A stretch of 64,000 nt of DNA from Dechloromonas sp. Its GTDB lineage: Bacteria > Pseudomonadota > Gammaproteobacteria > Burkholderiales > Rhodocyclaceae. The position numbers were made by a program, and so were the translations under genes. The DNA lies in NCBI GenBank assembly GCA_028689015.1, contig JAQTXC010000002.1, forward strand, positions 92,183-156,182, given 5' to 3'. Below the pieces are notes generated by a model. That model saw only the letters and a program-made list of their open reading frames with translations, made no database searches and was not told the origin of the DNA. Shown piece after piece: positions 59,271 through 64,000 of the stretch; positions within the stretch are counted from its first letter, which is position 1; each line of letters begins with the position of its first letter.

Positions 59271-60209
59271 TTAGCCGGCGAGCAGGTGACCCAGGGTGCG
59301 CAGCAGAATGCCGACACAAGCGCCGAGCGCCGCCGGTTTCCACACCGCTGCAACGCGTCGTCCGGCCGAGATCAGCACAGCCACGCCCGGCAGGTCGAAA
59401 GGTGAGATCAAAAAACCGGCGCTGGCATTGAGCAGTTGCTCGCTCATCTGGCCGCTGCGCCGCAGGTCGTCGACCACGCCCATCATCGCCGTGCCGCCGG
59501 CCAGGTATTTGGTCAGGGTCGGCAGGATCAGGATGGGGTCGATGGCCAGCAGGTTGAGCAGCGGGGTCAGCACGCGCGTCAGCAGGTCGATGGCGCCGAA
59601 CTGTCGCAACGCCGTGACCGCGACCAGCGACAACACCAGCATCGGGATGGCGCCGACGGCAATCCTGAAGGCCTCGGCTCCGGCCAGGTTGATGACATCG
59701 AGCACACCCTTGGCCGATTCGGCCACCGGGTGCTGCAGGGTGTCGTCGAGCACGGCCTCGTCGGCCGAGAGTTGCCGGCCGAACAGATAGTACGTGGCGG
59801 CGGCTGCGGTCAACCCGCCCAGAACGGAAAAAAGCAGGGTGGTGCCAAACGACAGGCCCATGGTCAGCATCGGAAAGGCGGCATTGGCTTGGGCCATGGC
59901 AAACACCATGGCCAGCGTGGCGGCCAGATGGCGATCCGAGGTGCCCCGTTGTTCCATCATGGTCAGCGTTGCCATCGGCGCGGCAAAGCTGACGAAATTG
60001 ATCTGCAGCGCCGCGAAGACGCCCAGTCCGGTCAGGCCGAACGGTTTAAGCAGGGGCGCCAGACGGCCCACCAGCCAGTCCAGCGCGCCACGCGCTTCAA
60101 GAATGCGCATCAGCGACAACATCACCACCATCACCGGCAGCAGGATGAACAGCGAAAGTTCGACCGCCGACCGGCCGGCCTTGAGGATGATGTCGATCAG
60201 GATGTCCAT
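59271..60209 (-). CDS. Gate-domain (nucleoside-recognition-like) membrane protein
   Basis: This 312-residue membrane protein has about eight helices and the internal repeat typical of Gate-domain proteins. The segment FAALQINFVSFAAPMATLTMMEQRG and the later LTKYLAGGTAMMGVVDDLRRSG are conserved landmarks. Relatives include spore maturation proteins and YjiH-like transporters; no substrate is known. A ribosome-site-like GGGGA precedes the ATG. It ends eight bases from the convergent MscS gene, and a terminator separates it from aceB, which runs in the same direction upstream. Confidence 0.82.
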   Translation of the reverse strand: MDILIDIILKAGRSAVELSLFILLPVMVVMLSLMRILEARGALDWLVGRLAPLLKPFGLTGLGVFAALQINFVSFAAPMATLTMMEQRGTSDRHLAATLAMVFAMAQANAAFPMLTMGLSFGTTLLFSVLGGLTAAAATYYLFGRQLSADEAVLDDTLQHPVAESAKGVLDVINLAGAEAFRIAVGAIPMLVLSLVAVTALRQFGAIDLLTRVLTPLLNLLAIDPILILPTLTKYLAGGTAMMGVVDDLRRSGQMSEQLLNASAGFLISPFDLPGVAVLISAGRRVAAVWKPAALGACVGILLRTLGHLLAG

Positions 60210-60231
60210 GGGCGTCCCCGGGGTTTGATAA

Positions 60232-60266
60232 AAAAATGGCGCCGGGTTGCCCGCGGCGCCATTTTT
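60232..60266 (-). terminator. Terminator after aceB
   Basis: AAAAATGGCGCCG (60232-60244) and CGGCGCCATTTTT (60254-60266) are exact reverse complements around a nine-base loop. It ends the minus-strand aceB transcript and is symmetrical. Confidence 0.92.
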
Positions 60267-60294
60267 ACGCAGTACAGCGCGTTGACCGTAAAAC

Positions 60295-61893
60295 TTACGC
60301 CATTGCTTCGTACAGCGGCAGGGTCAGGAATTCCGGGTAGTCCGGGGTCAGCGACATCTTGTCGAAAATGTCGGCAGCTTGGTCATAGGTCGCGGTGTCT
60401 TCGCCTTGGGCGGTGACGGTGGCCTTCACCTTGGCGAGTTCCTCGGCAATCATCGGGCGGACCAGTTCTTCGGTGACCTTGCGGCCGTCGTCGAGGATGC
60501 CCTTGGGCGAAACGACCCACTGCCAGACCTGCGAGCGGGAGATTTCGGCGGTGGCCGCATCTTCCATCAGATTGTGGATGGGCACGCAGCCATTGCCGGC
60601 CAGCCAGCTACCAAGGTAATGGATGCCGACGTTGATGTTGTTGCGCAGGCCGGCTTCGGTGATCGGAGCTTCCGGACGGAAGTCCAGCCATTGAGCCGGG
60701 CCGAAGCTGCCTTCCACCTGTTTGCCGAACTGGTTGGGTTTGTCGCCGAGCACTTTGACGAACTCTTCCATGGCGATCGGCACCAGGCCCGGGTGCGCCA
60801 CCCAGCCGCCGTCGTAGCCGTCGTTGGCGTCACGGGTCTTGTCGTGGCGGATGCCGGCCAGCGCCTTTTCGTTAGCCACCGGGTCATTCTTGATCGGGAT
60901 CAGGGCCGACATGCCGCCCATGGCTGGGGCGCCGCGCTTGTGGCAAGCCTGCACCAGGGCCAGGGCGTAGGAGCGCATGAACGGTACTTCCATGGTGATA
61001 GCGCTGCGCTGGGCCAGGCAGAAATCCTTGTTTTTCTTGAACTTCTTGATGCAGGAGAAGATGTAGTCCCAGCGACCGGCGTTGAGGCCTGCCGAGTGAT
61101 TGCGCAGTTCGTAGAGGATTTCTTCCATCTCGAAGGTGGCGAGGATGGTTTCGACCAGCACGGTGGCCTTGATGGTGCCTTGCGGCAGACCGATGTGATC
61201 CTGGGCGATGACGAAAATATCGTTCCACAGGCGGGCTTCAAGGTGGCTTTCCATCTTCGGCAGGTAGAAGAAGGGGCCGGCGCCGCGGGCGATCTGTTCC
61301 TTGGCGTTGTGGAAGAAGACCAGACCGAAGTCAAAAATGCCGCCGGAGACGCGTTGACCGTCAACAAGGACGTGCTTTTCGTCGAGGTGCCAGCCGCGCG
61401 GACGAATCTGCAGGGTGGCGATTTTGTCGTTGAGTTTGTATTCCTTGCCGTTGTCGCCCTTGAAGGAGAGTTCGCGGCGGATGGCCTTGTACAGATTCAC
61501 CTGGCCCTGGATCTGGTTTTCCCAGTTCGGGCTGTTGGAATCCTCGAAGTCGGTCATGTAGGAGTCAGCGCCTGAATTGAAGGCGTTGATAATCATCTTG
61601 GCTTCGACCGGGCCGGTGATTTCGACGCGGCGGCAATGCAGGGCCGGTGGCACCGGGGCGACTTTCCAGTCGCCTTCGCGGATGGCCTTGGTTTCCGGCA
61701 GGAAGTCAGGCATTTCGCCGGCATCGATACGGGCCTGGCGCGCAACGCGGGCCTTCAGCAATTCCTGGCGACGGGCTTCGCAAGCACGGTGCAGCTTGGC
61801 GACGAATTCCAGAGCCTCGGTGGTGAGGATGAATTCCCATTCGGGCTGGATCGGTGCATTGATTTGCATACCGGCGGGCAGAGTGATGGCCAT
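60295..61893 (-). CDS. aceB: Malate synthase A
   Basis: This 532-residue enzyme condenses glyoxylate and acetyl-CoA to malate in the glyoxylate shunt. It has MTDFEDSNSPNWENQIQGQVNLY, the LQIRPRGWHLDEKH block, ATVLVETILATFEMEEILYELR, and the late YLGSWLAGNGCVPIHNLMEDAATAEISR. The length and order fit the A form, not the larger G form. Isocitrate lyase is not in the window. It would let the cell grow on acetate, the likely substrate of the symporter described earlier. A ribosome site (AGGAGAAT) precedes the start. Confidence 0.97.
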   Translation of the reverse strand: MAITLPAGMQINAPIQPEWEFILTTEALEFVAKLHRACEARRQELLKARVARQARIDAGEMPDFLPETKAIREGDWKVAPVPPALHCRRVEITGPVEAKMIINAFNSGADSYMTDFEDSNSPNWENQIQGQVNLYKAIRRELSFKGDNGKEYKLNDKIATLQIRPRGWHLDEKHVLVDGQRVSGGIFDFGLVFFHNAKEQIARGAGPFFYLPKMESHLEARLWNDIFVIAQDHIGLPQGTIKATVLVETILATFEMEEILYELRNHSAGLNAGRWDYIFSCIKKFKKNKDFCLAQRSAITMEVPFMRSYALALVQACHKRGAPAMGGMSALIPIKNDPVANEKALAGIRHDKTRDANDGYDGGWVAHPGLVPIAMEEFVKVLGDKPNQFGKQVEGSFGPAQWLDFRPEAPITEAGLRNNINVGIHYLGSWLAGNGCVPIHNLMEDAATAEISRSQVWQWVVSPKGILDDGRKVTEELVRPMIAEELAKVKATVTAQGEDTATYDQAADIFDKMSLTPDYPEFLTLPLYEAMA

Positions 61894-62019
61894 GCGATTC
61901 TCCTGATCAAGGTAAGTGGAATGTTGCGATGCAGCGGATTTTAATCAATCTCGCACTGTCTTAAAACAGTCGATTTATCACTTTATCTTTTACCTCGGGT
62001 ATCAAATAAAAAGAGCAAG

Positions 62020-62352
62020 GTGAATTTCGCCATCGCTCCCGGCGTGGCCGTGCGCGAGTGGACAACGGATGCAGGCCCCGCCGACTACGTGCTTTTCGTC
62101 GACAAGAAAGCCGTCGGCGTCATCGAAGCCAAGCGCGAATCGGAAGGCCAGCACCTGACGGTGCACGAAACGCAGACCGAAGGCTACGCCGCCGCCCTTC
62201 CTCTACGAAGCCACCGGCATCGTCACCTGCTTCACCGACACCCGCGACCCCAAGCCACAGCACTCGCTCACCAAGTCACGTTGATTACCCACAACACGCG
62301 AGAATTTAGCCGCGTGCCGGGGCTGCGCTTGGAGGATTGGGAATTTGAATGA
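62020..62352 (+). pseudogene. Chimeric remnant: HsdR N-terminal fragment fused to a PIN/VapC tail
   Basis: The frame starts with GTG and reads [20 protein letters not shown] and [11 protein letters not shown], which match the N-terminus of type I restriction subunit HsdR. Near 62200 the HsdR reading shifts frame: the neighbouring frame continues [21 protein letters not shown], as HsdR would. From about 62269 the original frame becomes [20 protein letters not shown], the usual C-terminal end of a VapC-type PIN toxin. So two broken genes have been joined. No functional product is expected. Confidence 0.8.
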
Positions 62353-62359
62353 TTTTGTG

Positions 62360-62413
62360 GCGCAATTCGCTATTGCGCGCCAATTAAAAAGGCGCAATAA
62401 TTTCACATTGCGT
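62360..62413 (+). promoter_or_regulatory. Paired inverted repeats upstream of fic (candidate autoregulatory operator)
   Basis: GCGCAAT-TCGCT-ATTGCGC (62360-62378) is a perfect seven-base inverted repeat. A second pair, GCGCAAT (62392-62398) and ATTGCGT (62407-62413), lies downstream. The forward half-sites are 32 bases apart, about three DNA turns. The array ends 17 bases before the fic start codon, over the likely promoter and leader. Confidence 0.55.
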
Positions 62414-62430
62414 CAAATAAATGTGTTTTC

Positions 62431-63831
62431 ATGCCGAAAAAAATCACGCAGCAGGAACTCGATCAGGTTTGTTCCTTGATCGCTCGCCACCCTGAAGGGG
62501 TTGGTGTGGATGCCTTGCTCACGCTGATGAGCAGCAATACTTCCCGCCGGACCTTGCAACGCCGGCTGAGCACACTGATGCAAGACCAACGGATTGTCAG
62601 CATCGGCAAAGGTCCGGCAACGCGCTATTCTTTGGCTAAAACCATTGCGCCAGAAATCGCGACAAATCACCTGATTCAAAGCCCGAGGGCGGCCTATTTG
62701 GCGCATATTCCGGGCATCACACTGTCGGTTGAGGGCATTGAAATTCGCACCCAGGTCAGCCTGCCGCGCGAGAAACGCACGCCGGTCGGCTACAACATGG
62801 CTTTTCTCGAAAGCTATTACCCCAACTACACGTTCTATCTGCCCGAATCTCTGCGTACCCAACTGCACAGCATGGGGCGCTCGCCGACTCAGCAAACACA
62901 AGCCGGCACCTTCGCCCGCGACATCCTCAGCCGCCTATTGATTGACCTCTCCTGGGCATCCTCAAAGCTGGAAGGCAATACCTATAGCTGGCTCGACACC
63001 GAACGGCTGATCGCCCACGGTCAGGCCGCCGATGACAAGGATGCGCTGGAAACCCAGATGATCCTCAACCACAAGGCCGCCATCGAATACCTGGTGCACA
63101 ACAGCGAACAGGTCGGCATCAATCCCGACACCGTCATCGCCCTGCACGCACTGCTCGCCGATGGCCTGATGACTGACCCGCTTACCGTTGGCCGGCTACG
63201 CAATTGCCCGGTCGGCATTGGCGGCAGCGTCTATCAGCCACTCACCGTGCCGCAAAGCATTGAAGAACTCTTCGGCATCGTCCTGCAAATGGCCGACGAA
63301 ATCGAAGACCCCTTCGAGCAAAGCTTCTTCCTGATGGTGCATTTACCCTATCTGCAACCCTTCGAAGACGTGAACAAGCGTGTCTCACGGCTGGCCGCCA
63401 ACATCCCGCTGATCCGCCACAATCTCTGCCCGCTCACCTTCCTCGACGTGCCGCAACAGCTTTACGTTGACGCACTGCTCGGCGTGTACGAACTCAACCG
63501 CATTGAACTGCTGCGCGACGTTTACTTCGCCGCCTACCACCGCTCCAGCCAGCAATACGCCGCCACGCGCCGCGAAATGGCCCAGCCCGACACCTTCCGC
63601 ATGCGCTACCGTCAGGCGCTGGCCGAAATCATCCGTAACATCATTCAGGAAAACCTCGCCGTTAATGAAAACACCATCCGCCAACACCTTCCGGAAAGCA
63701 TCGCCGAAACCGACCGGCCACGTTTCATGACGCTGGTAAATGAAGAATTCAAAAGCCTGCACGCCGGCAACGCCATCCGCTTTGGCGTGCGGCCGCTGGT
63801 GTTTGAGGGGTGGAAAGGGAGGATGGGGTGA
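62431..63831 (+). CDS. Fic-family protein with N-terminal winged helix and non-canonical Fic motif
   Basis: This 466-residue protein begins with a helix-turn-helix-like domain (about 5-70, SSNTSRRTLQRRLSTLMQDQ). A Fic domain follows, with an inhibitory helix SSKLEGN (177-183) and the Fic core LQPFEDVNKRVSRL (308-321). Compared with HPFxDGNGRxxR, the catalytic histidine is replaced by Gln309 and two glycines by Val and Lys. A last domain may also be winged-helix (VNENTIRQHLPESIAETDR). Genes of this kind are often embedded in type I restriction operons; remnants of such an operon flank it. Confidence 0.85.
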   Translation: MPKKITQQELDQVCSLIARHPEGVGVDALLTLMSSNTSRRTLQRRLSTLMQDQRIVSIGKGPATRYSLAKTIAPEIATNHLIQSPRAAYLAHIPGITLSVEGIEIRTQVSLPREKRTPVGYNMAFLESYYPNYTFYLPESLRTQLHSMGRSPTQQTQAGTFARDILSRLLIDLSWASSKLEGNTYSWLDTERLIAHGQAADDKDALETQMILNHKAAIEYLVHNSEQVGINPDTVIALHALLADGLMTDPLTVGRLRNCPVGIGGSVYQPLTVPQSIEELFGIVLQMADEIEDPFEQSFFLMVHLPYLQPFEDVNKRVSRLAANIPLIRHNLCPLTFLDVPQQLYVDALLGVYELNRIELLRDVYFAAYHRSSQQYAATRREMAQPDTFRMRYRQALAEIIRNIIQENLAVNENTIRQHLPESIAETDRPRFMTLVNEEFKSLHAGNAIRFGVRPLVFEGWKGRMG

Positions 63832-63956
63832 TGGAACAGTGCCTTGGGTTTCGCCTCAGGACATGAAAGCCGCACAATCGCCACGGTCGACAGGAAATTT
63901 GGCACGAAATCGACAACCCGGAAGGTCGCTGGCGCAAGTTCAGCTACGAGCGATCA
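63827..63956 (+). pseudogene. Fragments resembling HsdS and HsdM after fic
   Basis: In one frame 63827-63871 reads GDGTVPWVSPQDMKA, like the start of a type I specificity subunit target-recognition domain. In another frame 63906-63950 reads EIDNPEGRWRKFSYE, like the C-terminal part of a type I methylase subunit. The two pieces are too short and out of frame to be genes. They support decay of a type I restriction system around fic. The remaining bases to the window end hold nothing I recognise. Confidence 0.5.
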
Positions 63957-64000
63957 TCGCCCGTTTGCTGCCGCGCTAGGTTAACGTAAGAAAGAAATTT

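Noticed and set aside
62269-62352. An intact VapC toxin gene
   Set aside because: Only about 28 C-terminal residues are present; the PIN catalytic acidic residues of the N-terminal half and any antitoxin gene are missing.

Overview
The window is a GC-rich bacterial chromosome segment with tightly packed genes on both strands. The combination points to a betaproteobacterium of the Rhodocyclales, such as Dechloromonas or Azonexus. The supporting genes are a cytochrome c'/b561 pair, a tandem pair of cyanophycin synthetases with their ABC transporter, a DUF4212/sodium:solute symporter pair, a MutL with endonuclease motifs, and a Dnr-like Crp/Fnr regulator. This placement is inferred from gene content and protein style, not from a database search.

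Layout. 1-5.2 kb: a truncated DUF2322-like gene, cytochrome c' and b561, then a hybrid sensor kinase operon with a PhnD-like periplasmic protein. 5.3-10.9 kb (minus): queA-tgt-yajC-secD-secF behind a tRNA-Leu(CAA). 10.9-19.9 kb (minus): a cyanophycin island (ABC transporter, DUF1854, truncated cphA-like, cphA) running into a siroheme-type methyltransferase and a small secreted protein. 20-21.6 kb: rluE, a DUF192 protein, ubiC. 21.5-26.4 kb (minus): a membrane protein, the symporter pair, sodB, xseA. 26.6-31.6 kb (plus): exbB-exbD-lpxK-Trm112-kdsB-adk-pfk. 31.6-34.4 kb: a Crp/Fnr regulator, a NYN-LOTUS RNA-binding protein and an unknown gene. 34.5-41.5 kb (minus): tyrS-hda-HAD-pcnB-folK-DUF486-panB-panC-panD. 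41.6-44.2 kb: a carbonic-anhydrase-like protein, then two lipoproteins (one FlgO-like). 44.4-59.3 kb: purM, an RND efflux pair, a response regulator, miaA-mutL (minus), then DedA, a lipoprotein, purN, DUF3108, an RsmB-like methyltransferase and MscS. 59.3-61.9 kb (minus): a Gate-domain membrane protein and aceB. 62-64 kb: a decayed type I restriction-modification locus around a fic gene.

The accessory or less-understood parts are the cyanophycin island, the carbonic-anhydrase-like gene and the fic/restriction scar. Regulatory DNA worth attention: four perfectly 11-bp-spaced PhoB/OmpR-type repeats before the symporter operon, a 12-bp inverted repeat enclosing a consensus DnaA box before exbB, paired inverted repeats before fic, and a 12-bp palindrome GCGGTCGACCGC found at the 3' ends of four unrelated genes. 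No stretch above 300 bases lacks a gene. No CRISPR array, rRNA, prophage or intact insertion sequence was seen.
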